Shown piece by piece: positions 6,415 through 15,241 of a stretch of DNA of 64,000 bases. This stretch comes from Liquorilactobacillus uvarum DSM 19971 (GTDB taxonomy: Bacteria; Bacillota; Bacilli; Lactobacillales; Lactobacillaceae), in assembly GCF_001434935.1 (NCBI RefSeq), contig NZ_AZEG01000002.1, forward strand, positions 1 through 64,000, in the 5' to 3' direction. Made by a program: the position numbers and the translations under genes. Below the pieces are notes generated by a model that searched no databases, was not told the DNA's origin, and saw nothing but the letters and a program-made list of their open reading frames with translations. The first letter of the stretch is position 1. Each line of letters opens with the position of its first letter.

Positions 6415-7560
6415 ATGGCTTCATTTAAACAATATAAAACTAAAAGCGGAAATAAATTATGGAAATTTCAAGTTTTTGAGGGTCGTGATCCTTCTGGTAA
6501 ACAAATCATAACAAAGCGGCAAGGTTTTGAAACAAAAAAAGAAGCCAAAATTGCAGCTGCTCGCTTAGAGGAGAACATCCGTAATCATGGCTTTACCGAT
6601 AATAATAAAATTACTTTTTCAGAAGTTTATCATTCATGGTTTGAATTGTACCAGAATACTGTTAAAGAGTCTACTTGGGTTAAAACAAAAGAAATATTTC
6701 ATTTGCATATTTTACCAGTCTTTGGAAATTTACCACTAGCTAAAATAACCACTATGCAATGCCAAAAAGCAGTTGATGATTGGTTTAATAATGGCTTCAC
6801 CAAATACAAAGTTTTTATTAACAATGTATCTCGTGTTTTCAAATACGCAATGAGAATGAAACTTATAACTGAAAATCCTGTAGATAACATTATCCGCCCA
6901 CGCGAAAAATCTAAACCAGTTTCAACTATGCAAGACAATTATTATGATCTTGATGAACTAAAACACTTTTTAAATTGTTTGTACGATGATGATAATTTTA
7001 AAGCATATACCTTTTTTAGATTGCTAGCTTTTAGCGGATTAAGGAAATCAGAAGCTCTAGCATTAACTTACAACGATATTGACTTTGATAGGAACACGAT
7101 TTCTGTAAACAAAACACAGTCACGTGGAGAAAAAGGCTTAGTGATCCAGACACCTAAAACTTATGAAAGTAACAGAATAGTTTTTGTTGATAAGAAGACT
7201 ATAGAAATTGTAAAACAGTGGCGCTTCCAGCAGCAAAAAGAACTTTTGATACTAGGATTTAATTCTCTTAAACCAGAACAACTAATTTTCACTTCAAGAA
7301 ATAACACTATGTTGCAACCAGTAAAACCTACTATATGGCTTTATCATGTTATAAAAAAATATGATTTGAAAAAGATTACTACACATGGTTTTAGGCACAC
7401 ATATGCAACTTTAGCGATAGAGTCAGGTCTTTCTATCAAAGAGGTACAACAACAGCTAGGACATCGTGATTTTCGAACTACCATGAACATCTATGCTGCT
7501 GTTACTCAAAAGCGGAAAAATGAGATTGCCAACAAATTTACCAATTACGTTAACTTTTGA
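6415..7560 (+). CDS. int: Phage tyrosine-type integrase
   Basis: 381-aa site-specific recombinase. Residues ~1-60 form an AP2-like arm-binding domain (GNKLWKFQVFEGRDPSGKQ), ~65-160 the SAM-like core-binding domain, and ~175-375 the catalytic domain. The active-site set is complete: Arg210 (SGLRKSE), Lys248, His324 and Arg327 (THGFRHTY), His350 (LGHRD) and nucleophile Tyr360. The ATG at 6415 was preferred over an upstream in-frame TTG because GAGGAGAG is well placed. The gene ends 125 bases before the 3' end of tRNA-Gln, the usual layout for an integrase next to its attachment site. Confidence 0.95.
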   Translation: MASFKQYKTKSGNKLWKFQVFEGRDPSGKQIITKRQGFETKKEAKIAAARLEENIRNHGFTDNNKITFSEVYHSWFELYQNTVKESTWVKTKEIFHLHILPVFGNLPLAKITTMQCQKAVDDWFNNGFTKYKVFINNVSRVFKYAMRMKLITENPVDNIIRPREKSKPVSTMQDNYYDLDELKHFLNCLYDDDNFKAYTFFRLLAFSGLRKSEALALTYNDIDFDRNTISVNKTQSRGEKGLVIQTPKTYESNRIVFVDKKTIEIVKQWRFQQQKELLILGFNSLKPEQLIFTSRNNTMLQPVKPTIWLYHVIKKYDLKKITTHGFRHTYATLAIESGLSIKEVQQQLGHRDFRTTMNIYAAVTQKRKNEIANKFTNYVNF

Positions 7561-7630
7561 TTTCGAGGCTAACAGAAGGCTAACAAACTTTCAAAAAGGT
7601 CACCATGTGGTACTAAAACACAAAAACAAA

Positions 7631-7685
7631 AACGCCGATAAATCAACGATTTACGAAGATTTACCAGCGTTTACGAAGTGTTAAT
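7631..7685. other. Likely phage attachment region: integrase arm sites beside tRNA-Gln 3' end
   Basis: Between integrase and tRNA-Gln lie direct repeats TTTACGAAG (7650-7658 and 7670-7678) plus a variant TTTACCAG (7660-7667). There is also a 14-bp inverted repeat with two mismatches (7631-7644 / 7658-7671). These resemble arm-type integrase sites. The crossover core is expected within the 3' half of the tRNA gene; its partner copy lies outside the window. Confidence 0.6.
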
Positions 7686-7757
7686 TGGGCATACTGGGCT
7701 CGAACCAGTAAATTGCGGATTCAGAGTCCGCTGCCTTACCAATTTGGCGAATGCCCA
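7685..7757 (-). tRNA. tRNA-Gln (anticodon CUG)
   Basis: A full cloverleaf is visible on the minus strand: acceptor TGGGCAT/ATGCCCA with U1-A72 typical of tRNA-Gln, D arm GCC..GGC, anticodon stem GCGGA/TCCGC with loop CTCTGAA (anticodon CTG, reading CAG), and T arm ACTGG/CCAGT with TTCGAGC. The discriminator is A. CCA is not encoded; the bases are TTA. The 3' end faces the integrase, so the phage probably supplied this end of the gene. Confidence 0.93.
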
Positions 7758-7863
7758 AAAATCAACTATTTTATAATAATAGATTTTTGCCTTTTTGTCA
7801 ATAGGATTTCAAAAAAGATCGTTATTAGTATTGCTGCTTGGCTTATAAAAATATTACTATAGC

Positions 7864-7905
7864 AAAAGCTGGGGCAACTAATCTAAAAATATTGCTCCAG
7901 CTTTT
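7864..7905 (-). terminator. Terminator after the 97-aa gene
   Basis: A 14-bp stem (AAAAGCTGGGGCAA pairing with TTGCTCCAGCTTTT, one mismatch) lies just past the stop codon of the gene at 7918 on the minus strand. Confidence 0.65.
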
Positions 7906-7917
7906 AATCGTTGCTTA

Positions 7918-8211
7918 TTATTCTTTAACGTCTGTGTTATAACGTTTGATGTTTCTCTTCAGATAATGCAGCAATTCGGTTTCATTAGGAAACTCTCGCG
8001 GACTCTTCTGTCCATGCAGACGCAACGAAATCTTGTTTATCTTGATCCTACCTGTCCAAGTATAGGTGTGCTCAACGATAAAACGATTGTTAAGTGTTGT
8101 TTTCCCGAATTTTAAAACATAAACCTTTTCCGGAACAATCAGTGGATTGACGTGCTCTTTTTTATAGTTTATGTTGTTTGCCTGTAAAAAGTTTTTAGTC
8201 TTTCTCAGCAT
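7918..8211 (-). CDS. Hypothetical protein, 97 aa
   Basis: 97-residue basic protein, MLRKTKNFLQANNINYKKEH onward, with no signal peptide, membrane segment or recognised motif. A strong AAAGGAGGAG ribosome site sits 5 bases before the ATG and a terminator follows, so it is probably a real single-gene unit. It lies between the two tRNA genes, outside the likely prophage boundary. The mixed Lys/Arg and beta-strand pattern in the middle (VYVLKFGKTTLNNRFIVEH) suggests a small compact domain. No function is assigned. Confidence 0.6.
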   Translation of the reverse strand: MLRKTKNFLQANNINYKKEHVNPLIVPEKVYVLKFGKTTLNNRFIVEHTYTWTGRIKINKISLRLHGQKSPREFPNETELLHYLKRNIKRYNTDVKE

Positions 8212-8470
8212 GTCACTCCTCCTTTACTAACCACTCATTTATCGTATAAAGCCCAACGACCGACTTCATATTCAATTATAGCAGTTTAAACTATAGTATC
8301 AATTTATTTAATCTGCTAACTCATTCAAGACTTTCTTCTATCTATCAATTTTCAATTAATTCTTTTCTACACTGAAAAATTTGTGAACTGATCTATAAAA
8401 AGTACTTTACTCTTAATATGTTCCATAGATTATAACCCTTGGCGCTCTAAAAAAGCTTAGTATAGCAATA

Positions 8471-8500
8471 AAAATGGGCCAAAACATAGTTTTGGCCCAT
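8471..8500 (-). terminator. Terminator downstream of tRNA-Glu
   Basis: Perfect 11-bp stem ATGGGCCAAAA/TTTTGGCCCAT with a 5-base loop; the minus copy runs into TTTTTA. The preceding stretch 8212-8470 holds only AT-rich sequence and this hairpin. Confidence 0.75.
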
Positions 8501-8528
8501 CTCCTATCATTAAAAAGAGATACTATTA

Positions 8529-8601
8529 TCACCCGTACGGGGATCGAACCCGTAACTCCGCCTTGAGAGGGCGACGTCTTAACCAATTTGACCAACGGGC
8601 A
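8529..8601 (-). tRNA. tRNA-Glu (anticodon CUC)
   Basis: The cloverleaf on the minus strand has acceptor T-GCCCGT / ACGGGT-G, D arm GTC..GAC, anticodon stem TCGCC/GGCGG with loop CTCTCAA (anticodon CTC, reading GAG), and T arm ACGGG/CCCGT with TTCGATC. The body matches bacterial tRNA-Glu. The first acceptor pair is U1-G72 instead of the usual G1-C72, and CCA is not encoded. A reading frame over this locus is only a shadow. Confidence 0.85.
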
Positions 8602-8645
8602 AAATTACTCTTATAATTATACATTGTACTCAGTAATTGTCAAGA

Positions 8646-8834
8646 TTATTTTTTGAGAATCTCTATCTGCAGATACACACAGATTATAAAAATAAAGAGA
8701 CAGTACAGACAGCCTGCCACAACAACTAAGCTCAACCAATTGTAACCCAAAATCTGTTTTGATACAAATAAGATTAAAACTGTCACACTCCATTTTAATA
8801 GTTTAATGTAGAGCCGCTTCAATTCATTTCGCAA
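8646..8834 (-). CDS. Small membrane protein downstream of yfcE
   Basis: 62-aa protein with a basic start (LKRLYIKLLKW) and two hydrophobic segments, about residues 14-30 and 35-56, separated by a short loop. The start is TTG at 8834, with AGAGGG about 8 bases upstream; the nearby ATG is out of frame and stops at once. It follows the phosphoesterase gene by 27 bases on the same strand, so it is probably the last gene of the rdgB-yfcE transcript. No family is recognised. Expression is supported by the ribosome site and operon position only. Confidence 0.5.
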   Translation of the reverse strand: MRNELKRLYIKLLKWSVTVLILFVSKQILGYNWLSLVVVAGCLYCLFIFIICVYLQIEILKK

Positions 8835-8861
8835 ACAACTGCCCTCTTTAGCTTTTTGACT

Positions 8862-9395
8862 TCATTTTCTTGGAAAAGCAAATTGAAGATCTGGAATCTT
8901 TGTAAAACTACGGTCATAGTAGCAGATTTCAAATTGTTCAGCACTTACTTCAATGATCGCATAGGTTCCACCCAAAGCACTGTATTCTCCACGTGGATAG
9001 CTTATACTGCCTGGGTTAAGGAAGAGGCAGCCATGAACATACTCAGCGCCTAAACGGTGAGTATGGCCAAACAAAGCAATCTGTGCCTGTTTCTCTTGTG
9101 CCAAAAGCCCCAGACGCTCTAAACCTGTATTGACACGCAGCAAATGACCATGTGTTAATAAAACGCGTGTTCCATCAACATCACTTACAAGATACTCTGC
9201 GAACCGTGGGTCGTAATCGCAGTTTCCTGTGACAACTTTAAAATAATTAAAAACTTCATCATCAGGGGAAAACTCTGAATCACCGCAGTGAAACATTGCA
9301 TTTACTTTGGTCTTATATTTTGAAATTAGACTTTCTAATATTTGATGATCACCGTGATTGTCGCTAACTACTAATATTTTTGTTTTCTCGCTCAT
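8862..9395 (-). CDS. yfcE: YfcE/YsnB-type metallophosphoesterase
   Basis: 177-aa phosphodiesterase of the calcineurin-like superfamily. Metal ligands are visible in order: SDNHGD near residue 11, HCGDSEF, GNCDYD, LTHGHLLR and FGHTHRLG. Length and motif order fit the MJ0936/YfcE family, which hydrolyses phosphodiesters with Mn or Ni; the natural substrate is not settled. The ATG at 9395 overlaps the rdgB stop as TAATG, with GTGGAAAAG upstream, favouring it over an in-frame TTG at 9410. Pairing with rdgB is common in Lactobacillaceae and suggests nucleotide housekeeping. Confidence 0.88.
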   Translation of the reverse strand: MSEKTKILVVSDNHGDHQILESLISKYKTKVNAMFHCGDSEFSPDDEVFNYFKVVTGNCDYDPRFAEYLVSDVDGTRVLLTHGHLLRVNTGLERLGLLAQEKQAQIALFGHTHRLGAEYVHGCLFLNPGSISYPRGEYSALGGTYAIIEVSAEQFEICYYDRSFTKIPDLQFAFPRK

Positions 9396-9991
9396 TATCT
9401 TTTCCACCAATCATCAAAATGTTCGTTTAAAGCTTGAACAGCTTTCCCGCGATGACTTACTTTATTCTTCTCAGCAGGTGTTAACTCAGCAAATGTTTTC
9501 TTCAATTCCGGCAGATAAAACAACGGATCATAGCCGAACCCATCCTCACCCTGCTTTTTAGTTAGAATGAGACCTTTTACATTTCCTTCAACAATGAGCG
9601 GCTCCTTAGATGTGCTTGTTACGACTAAGGATGTATGAAAAACTGCCGTTCTTTTAGATAACGGCACATCCTTCAATTCACACAGCAATTTTCCATTATT
9701 TGCTTTATCATCGTGGTCGCCCGCATAGCGTGCTGAGAAAATACCTGGAGCGCCATTCAGAGCATCGACCATCAGTCCTGAATCGTCCGCTAAAACAGGG
9801 ATGCCTAATTTATCGCTTAAAATTTTTGACTTAATAAGCGCATTTTTTTCAAAGGTTTTTCCGTTTTCAATAATCTTCGGCAAGTTTCCCATTTCATTTA
9901 AAGTTTTGACTTTGAATCCTTTAGGTTCAAAAAAAGCCCTGAATTCTCTAGCTTTGCCTTCATTTTTTGTGGCTATCAAGATCGTTGTCAT
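9395..9991 (-). CDS. rdgB: XTP/dITP pyrophosphatase (RdgB/HAM1)
   Basis: 198-aa NTPase that removes non-canonical purine nucleotides (dITP, XTP) before they enter DNA. Family motifs are visible: TKNEGKAREF near the start, VLADDSGLMVDALNGAPGIF (substrate and metal site), GEDGFGYDPLFY, and the C-terminal SHRGKA. The ATG at 9991 has GGGGTG 8 bases upstream; the listed upstream ATG overlaps that ribosome site. It is translationally coupled to yfcE. In many relatives murI precedes this gene; here the upstream neighbour is divergent yslB. Confidence 0.93.
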   Translation of the reverse strand: MTTILIATKNEGKAREFRAFFEPKGFKVKTLNEMGNLPKIIENGKTFEKNALIKSKILSDKLGIPVLADDSGLMVDALNGAPGIFSARYAGDHDDKANNGKLLCELKDVPLSKRTAVFHTSLVVTSTSKEPLIVEGNVKGLILTKKQGEDGFGYDPLFYLPELKKTFAELTPAEKNKVSHRGKAVQALNEHFDDWWKR

Positions 9992-10167
9992 TTGACTACA
10001 CCCCATCTCTGAATAATCATTTTACTACTTTTACAAATATAATACATTTTCCAACTCCTTTCCAGTACTTCAAATTGATCTAAATTGGTTAAAATTTCAA
10101 TTTTGTCCTTTGTTTTATAAAGCATCAAGGTATAATTAAAGATAGATTTTAACAGAGGAGACTAGCC

Positions 10168-10683
10168 ATGGATGTTAAACTTTTCCACGAATTGCTCAAC
10201 AATAATGAACAAACAACGATGTTTGGATATGCACTTATACGCGATACCTTACTCCCAGACTTAATTGGCGACAATGCTAATATTTTATACTGGTCAGGGA
10301 AAAAACTTGCACGTGAATTTCTTCTAGCCACTGAAGAGGATCTTTCTTTATTTTTCAAACAGGCAAACTGGGGCGAATTGAAAAAAATAAAAAGTGATAA
10401 AAAACAGCAAACCTTTAAATTAGAAGGTACAATAATTAAACAGCGGCTTAAAAACAATTCAAAAGTGGATTTTCTGCTTGAAGCAGGTTTTATCGCTGAA
10501 ACAATTCAAAATCAACGCGGTTTTATTTCAGAAACAATTATCAAGGATATAGACAAGCGCAAAAACATTGTGACTTTCCTTAATCAGTTAGATCCAAACG
10601 ATACAATCGATCCTAATCTTATCCCAGAACAAGAACCACTTCACTTGACGGAAATAGCTCGGGAAAAAATGGAGAATGATTAA
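10168..10683 (+). CDS. yslB: YslB family protein (DUF2507)
   Basis: 171-aa protein of the DUF2507/YslB family. The N-terminal MFGYALIRDTLLPDLIGDNANILYW block and the following KLAREF helix are family hallmarks, and an internal LEAGFIAETIQNQRGF segment fits the V4R-like fold. Function is unknown. It is transcribed plus, divergent from rdgB, with TATAAT at 10131-10136 as a probable -10 box, AGAGGAG before the ATG, and a strong terminator behind it, so it is monocistronic. The family call is firm; no biochemical role is claimed. Confidence 0.85.
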   Translation: MDVKLFHELLNNNEQTTMFGYALIRDTLLPDLIGDNANILYWSGKKLAREFLLATEEDLSLFFKQANWGELKKIKSDKKQQTFKLEGTIIKQRLKNNSKVDFLLEAGFIAETIQNQRGFISETIIKDIDKRKNIVTFLNQLDPNDTIDPNLIPEQEPLHLTEIAREKMEND

Positions 10684-10713
10684 CAAAACAATATGAGTTT
10701 TGTGTTGCACTTC

Positions 10714-10746
10714 AGACTGTGCCATTATTTGGGCACAGTCTTTTTT
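10714..10746 (+). terminator. yslB terminator
   Basis: GACTGTGCC pairs with GGCACAGTC around a short loop, followed by TTTTTT. Confidence 0.9.
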
Positions 10747-10862
10747 AACATGTACCGTCTCTCCCCCATGTAGCGAATTTTGCAACAACAACCTCTGTAT
10801 GTTAATTATTCAAAATTAATGTCTCTTCTGCATAGACCTAGAATCAAAATCAATATAAACGT

Positions 10863-10902
10863 AAAAAAGATCTGAATCAAAAAGTAACTTTTGATCCAGA
10901 TC
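10863..10902 (-). terminator. dlt operon terminator
   Basis: GATCTGGATCAAAAG pairs with CTTTTTGATTCAGATC on the minus strand (one mismatch), followed by TTTTTT, about 80 bases after dltD. Confidence 0.82.
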
Positions 10903-10983
10903 CCTATGAATTAGCATATTTTAGCAAACTGCTCGTCAAAATAAACATGCTTCAACCACTGTTACCCTATATATATTGTCTAT

Positions 10984-12243
10984 CTATTCCAGAGTAATAT
11001 TTGCTTTTTGCTGCCAGTTCTTTGTGTAAAAATAATTATTGATTTTATAACTTGGTGCCTTTTGTTTCTTGCTCAAAAATGGATTAACATGCTGGTCCAC
11101 TTTAAGCCAGCCTTTCCAACCTAAATGAATCGTATCTTGCATGAAATAAGGCGAGGATCCATCGTCGCTTAAATCAACAACGTTGTTGAATCCTTGCGAG
11201 TTCAGCTGATACTTAATCTTTCGATTAAACTGATGTATCATATTCATCGACAAACCTGTATAATCGGCCCATTTTTGATTGATTGGCGGAATTATAAAAA
11301 GCACATTAGTATTTTGTTTTGCAAATTGATTCAGCACTAATTCAAAATCTGAATATTCAACAGATTTTATATAACTGAAATTGCTTTGTTCATTCTTTAA
11401 TCTCTGATAACTCTTTTTTAACCTTTTATTCCAAAAACTATTGTTAACATTGAAACGGTTATTAGTTGTATTCGCTTTGCCCAAATTCTCTGCAACCTCA
11501 TTCAACTTAGCAACATTATACGTGTCCGGTAACTGTTTTTCGCCAGCCTCAATCAAAGACCTTCTGTCTTTTAGTGTGATCACTGAGAACATTTGATCTT
11601 CATGCTTCAACATATTGTATTTTAAATCTAAATACGTTTTTTCGGTAGAACTCAGCTTTTGTCCCGCTGCTACTTCTAAGATACACTTTTTAAGCGTATC
11701 TGATGAACTAGCTGAAGGCATAGTCAACAGACGTTCCGCTGCATATCGATCCATGCGGGTATTGCGTGCATGACGCAGCCATTCAACTGTTTCGAGATTC
11801 GAATAGTAGAAGCTGAAAGCATTAGGATCAACACCTTTTTTAACGAACCACTGCGGGGAGATAATGAAAACAGCCTTTTTGCCCGTAAGCTGCTTTCTAA
11901 TTCCCTGCATCCCCCAATAATGCGTCAATGATTGTGTTCCGGGCGATCCTAAAAGAAATGGGCGGTAGTTCCGATGATATTTTTGAGCCAGAACTGATGG
12001 GTGTAGCGCATCCATACGGGATAATTCTGATGACCCAAAAAATGGAACATAATTTTGAGACAAAGCCGCTTCTTTTACAGCAGTTCCCTTGAAAACATTA
12101 GGTGATTGCGAAAGTGCCGCTTTCTGGATCGTTGTTTGCGATATATTTTTGACACCGAACGGGGAGATGAGAAAAACAAACAAAAAAAGTGCCGCAAATA
12201 TTACCGGTCCAAAAATTTTGAATAACTTCTTGAAAACATTCAT
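10984..12243 (-). CDS. dltD: DltD, D-alanyl transfer to teichoic acids
   Basis: 419-aa membrane-anchored, extracellular protein of the D-alanylation pathway. A single N-terminal membrane segment (about residues 8-30) is followed by an SGNH-like hydrolase domain: the nucleophile Ser lies in FFGSSELSRMD (about 71) and the catalytic Asp/His in QDTIHLGWKGW near residue 370. DltD is thought to act after DltB in passing D-alanine to lipoteichoic acid. Its ATG overlaps the dltC stop as TAATG. It is the last gene of the operon, with a terminator 80 bases behind. Confidence 0.95.
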   Translation of the reverse strand: MNVFKKLFKIFGPVIFAALFLFVFLISPFGVKNISQTTIQKAALSQSPNVFKGTAVKEAALSQNYVPFFGSSELSRMDALHPSVLAQKYHRNYRPFLLGSPGTQSLTHYWGMQGIRKQLTGKKAVFIISPQWFVKKGVDPNAFSFYYSNLETVEWLRHARNTRMDRYAAERLLTMPSASSSDTLKKCILEVAAGQKLSSTEKTYLDLKYNMLKHEDQMFSVITLKDRRSLIEAGEKQLPDTYNVAKLNEVAENLGKANTTNNRFNVNNSFWNKRLKKSYQRLKNEQSNFSYIKSVEYSDFELVLNQFAKQNTNVLFIIPPINQKWADYTGLSMNMIHQFNRKIKYQLNSQGFNNVVDLSDDGSSPYFMQDTIHLGWKGWLKVDQHVNPFLSKKQKAPSYKINNYFYTKNWQQKANITLE

Positions 12244-12473
12244 TACTGCATATTTTCAACTTTCGCAATTATTTTATTAGGCGTATCCCATTCACTACGT
12301 TCAAACTCAGACACCGGTACATCAATACCACATTGAGATTGTAATTCTAATAAGAGCTGAACTGTCCCCATTGAATCTAACAACCCTGACTCAAATAAAT
12401 TAACATCCAAATCCTTACCAACTTCGTCGCTTCCTGTTAAATTCTGTAAAATTTCAATAACTTGATCCTTCAT
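12243..12473 (-). CDS. dltC: DltC, D-alanyl carrier protein
   Basis: 76-aa acyl-carrier-like protein that receives D-alanine from DltA on a 4'-phosphopantetheine arm. The attachment Ser34 lies in [13 protein letters not shown]. The overall pattern is a four-helix carrier fold, slightly shorter than the usual 78-80 residues. It is coupled to dltD by a TAATG overlap and follows dltB by 20 bases, with a ribosome site AAGGGGATATTTAAA before its ATG. Confidence 0.95.
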   Translation of the reverse strand: MKDQVIEILQNLTGSDEVGKDLDVNLFESGLLDSMGTVQLLLELQSQCGIDVPVSEFERSEWDTPNKIIAKVENMQ

Positions 12474-12492
12474 TTTAAATATCCCCTTTATC

Positions 12493-13701
12493 TTAATTTA
12501 AAGCACCGTGGAAAAATAATACGTTTAAAAAACCTGAGAAAATCAAAAAACTAAAACAAACTGTGTTGAAGGTTATAAAAATCGCAAGACCCTCAGTAAA
12601 TTTATTACTTGGAATATGTGCTTGATGTTTCTTCTTAAACCTGAGCCATGCGTCACATAAAATGATAGCACAAGCATGAAAAATACCATAAACGATGTAA
12701 TACCACGTTAATCCATGCCAAAAACCCATGATCAAGAATAAGGTCAAGTACCCTAAGTTCGCAATTGTTATCCGACTCTTAATCAGTTTGTTCTTCATTA
12801 TGAAAAAAACGAGCCGCATATAAATATAATCACGGAACCAAAATGACAAAGTCATATGCCATCTATTCCAGAAATCTTTAATATTATGTGCCTTAAAAGG
12901 CCGATTGAAGTTCATTGGTGTTTCGATACCCATGAAATAACTTATGCCCACTGCAAATAAACTGTACCCTGCAAAATCAAAAAATAAATCCATCGAATAC
13001 ACATACATGTATGCGACCACCCACCACGACATTCCGCCATGACTAAGTGCCAACTGTTCAACCATTGGTTCGAGCCTTGAGCCAAAGAAATAAGCAAGAA
13101 TAAACTTATATAAAAATCCCAAGAAAATATACCAGACACCCTTGTCCAGCATGTTCAAGTATTTATCCCGCGTTATCGTTGTATTGTAATCCTTGGTAAA
13201 GCGTCGATACCGATCTATCGGACCTGATGAAATAGTTGGAAAGAACAATAAGAATTGAAGTATTAGCCAGGGTCTGAATTCCTTGATGATCCCATCACGA
13301 ATCTCCATTATCATTTGAACAACCTTGAAGGTTAAATAACTTATGCCCAAAAAACCAATCAAGGATGCACGCCCATTTTCAAATGCCGGCGTAACCTTTA
13401 CAATTACCAGCGGAATAATCGCTAGAATAACCGCTGAACAAAAAACCCATGTAGCATTTTTCTTTTTGCGATACAAATGATACAAACCTATTAAACAAAC
13501 TTCAAAAACAATATAACCAATCAGTGCAATTCCCTGTTCCCACTTTACTCCACCGAAAGTTAACACTAGAAATGCAAAAGAAATCAATGTTTGATACCAA
13601 TGTAATTTTTTCCCAAACAACATACCGATCATGATCGGTAATAATGCTACACCTAAAATTAAAAAGTACGTTGGATTTTGATAAGGTTGAATATTCGGCA
13701 T
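12493..13701 (-). CDS. dltB: DltB, MBOAT-family D-alanyl transporter/transferase
   Basis: 402-aa polytopic membrane O-acyltransferase (MBOAT). About eleven hydrophobic segments are visible. The conserved central motif [19 protein letters not shown] and the catalytic His in [17 protein letters not shown] are both intact. DltB receives D-alanine from DltC and moves it across the membrane. The ATG overlaps the dltA stop as TAATG, so translation is coupled. Confidence 0.95.
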   Translation of the reverse strand: MPNIQPYQNPTYFLILGVALLPIMIGMLFGKKLHWYQTLISFAFLVLTFGGVKWEQGIALIGYIVFEVCLIGLYHLYRKKKNATWVFCSAVILAIIPLVIVKVTPAFENGRASLIGFLGISYLTFKVVQMIMEIRDGIIKEFRPWLILQFLLFFPTISSGPIDRYRRFTKDYNTTITRDKYLNMLDKGVWYIFLGFLYKFILAYFFGSRLEPMVEQLALSHGGMSWWVVAYMYVYSMDLFFDFAGYSLFAVGISYFMGIETPMNFNRPFKAHNIKDFWNRWHMTLSFWFRDYIYMRLVFFIMKNKLIKSRITIANLGYLTLFLIMGFWHGLTWYYIVYGIFHACAIILCDAWLRFKKKHQAHIPSNKFTEGLAIFITFNTVCFSFLIFSGFLNVLFFHGALN

Positions 13702-15224
13702 TATTTATTGACCTCTTTGATCAAACATTTGCGGTCGACTTTACCATTAGATGTTAGTGGTAAAGTATCAAGATAAACAAATCTTTGCGGCATCATATAA
13801 GGCATCATTAGATTTTTTAGTTCTTGCTTAATTGCTTTTGTCAATTCAAAATTGCTCGTAAAATTATTTTTCTTAGCTGTAACATACGCAATCAATTGAC
13901 TTACTTTATGATCCTTGCCATATTTAGGAACTGTGGTTGCTTGAGAAATCAGAGAAACCTGATCCAAATGATGATCAACTTCTTCTAATTCGATACGAAA
14001 GCCATGCAATTTAATCTGAAAATCAATTCGGCCTTTGTACAATAATTGTCCGTTACTGTCAAGCTGACCCAAATCACCAGTTCGATAAGCCACCTGTTCC
14101 TTCAAATCAACAAAGGCCTGATTCGTTTTTACAGGATTATTCAGATAACCTTTTGACACGCTAGGTCCACTGATGATAATCTCACCATCTTGTCCTTCTT
14201 GGACATCATGTAATTTATCATCCACAACCCTTATCACAGTGTCTTTCTTTGGTGATCCGATAGGCAGACGTTTATAGTCTGCCAGAACTTGACTCGTAAT
14301 CTCGACCTGACTGACAGCAACCGTTGTTTCCGTTGGTCCGTACGTATTAAAAATATGTGCATGAGGAAAACGAGAATGTAAAGTATCTGCAGTCTTATGT
14401 GTTAACTCTTCCCCACAAAATAGAAAATGAGACAAACTCGGATAATGTTCTTCATCAAAATGCGGCTCCAACAAACAAATATCAATAAACGATGGTGTTG
14501 AAACCCAGACATTTAAAGCCAAAGTCGGCAAAACAGCAAAAAGTTCTTTAAAATTATCAGTGACCGCTTTTGGTAATGCTACTAGCCTTCCACCGCGTGT
14601 TAGGGCCGGGTACAGGTCCATCACTGACAAATCGAACGAATATGGTGGTTGAGATAAAAAGTTGCATTTATCTTCAATTCCAAAATCCTTCTGCATCCAA
14701 TCTAAAAAGCTTGCTAAATTATCATGACTGATTTGAACACCCTTTGGAACACCTGTCGTTCCAGATGTGAAAATAATATAAAAAATGTCACTGCCAGCAA
14801 CCCATTTGTCCTTGGACGGTTCCTCAACAGAGTTACTGAAAATCATTTTTAATTTTTCAGGTTCAATCACAGGTATATCAGCTAGTGACAGAGGCATTTT
14901 CTCGACGGCAATACATGCAGCCGGCTCAGCAATTTGATTGATTATCGTCAACCGTTCTCCTGGAGAATTTGTGTCAACTGGTATGTAAGCATGTCCTGAT
15001 TTGACCACTCCTAGAAAAGTCGCCACCATTTCAAAAGTTTGTCCACCGTAAACAATAATCGGTGTTTTCTCAGCTAATCCCATTGAATCGATATAAGTTG
15101 CCAACGCATCTGAATACTCTTTTAACTCTTTATAGGTATTAATCTTCCCCAAGTATTCATATGCAACCCTGTTAGGTTCAGTCATGGCATATCCATCAAT
15201 TTTTTCAATGATACTTTTTTTCAT
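13701..15224 (-). CDS. dltA: DltA, D-alanine--DltC ligase
   Basis: 507-aa adenylate-forming enzyme that activates D-alanine with ATP and loads it onto DltC. Core motifs are TSGTTGVPKG (153-162), NTYGPTETTVA, TGDLG, KGRIDFQIKLHGFRIE, and the C-terminal TSNGKVDRK bearing the catalytic Lys. GGGAGAG precedes the ATG. D-alanylation lowers the negative charge of teichoic acids, affecting autolysins, cationic peptide resistance and phage binding. It lies between dltX and dltB. Confidence 0.96.
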   Translation of the reverse strand: MKKSIIEKIDGYAMTEPNRVAYEYLGKINTYKELKEYSDALATYIDSMGLAEKTPIIVYGGQTFEMVATFLGVVKSGHAYIPVDTNSPGERLTIINQIAEPAACIAVEKMPLSLADIPVIEPEKLKMIFSNSVEEPSKDKWVAGSDIFYIIFTSGTTGVPKGVQISHDNLASFLDWMQKDFGIEDKCNFLSQPPYSFDLSVMDLYPALTRGGRLVALPKAVTDNFKELFAVLPTLALNVWVSTPSFIDICLLEPHFDEEHYPSLSHFLFCGEELTHKTADTLHSRFPHAHIFNTYGPTETTVAVSQVEITSQVLADYKRLPIGSPKKDTVIRVVDDKLHDVQEGQDGEIIISGPSVSKGYLNNPVKTNQAFVDLKEQVAYRTGDLGQLDSNGQLLYKGRIDFQIKLHGFRIELEEVDHHLDQVSLISQATTVPKYGKDHKVSQLIAYVTAKKNNFTSNFELTKAIKQELKNLMMPYMMPQRFVYLDTLPLTSNGKVDRKCLIKEVNK

Positions 15225-15241
15225 TTGTTATCTCTCCCTGG

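Noticed and set aside
8413-8595. 60-codon minus-strand reading frame
   Set aside because: It runs through the tRNA-Glu gene and its terminator; its first residues are translated tRNA sequence.
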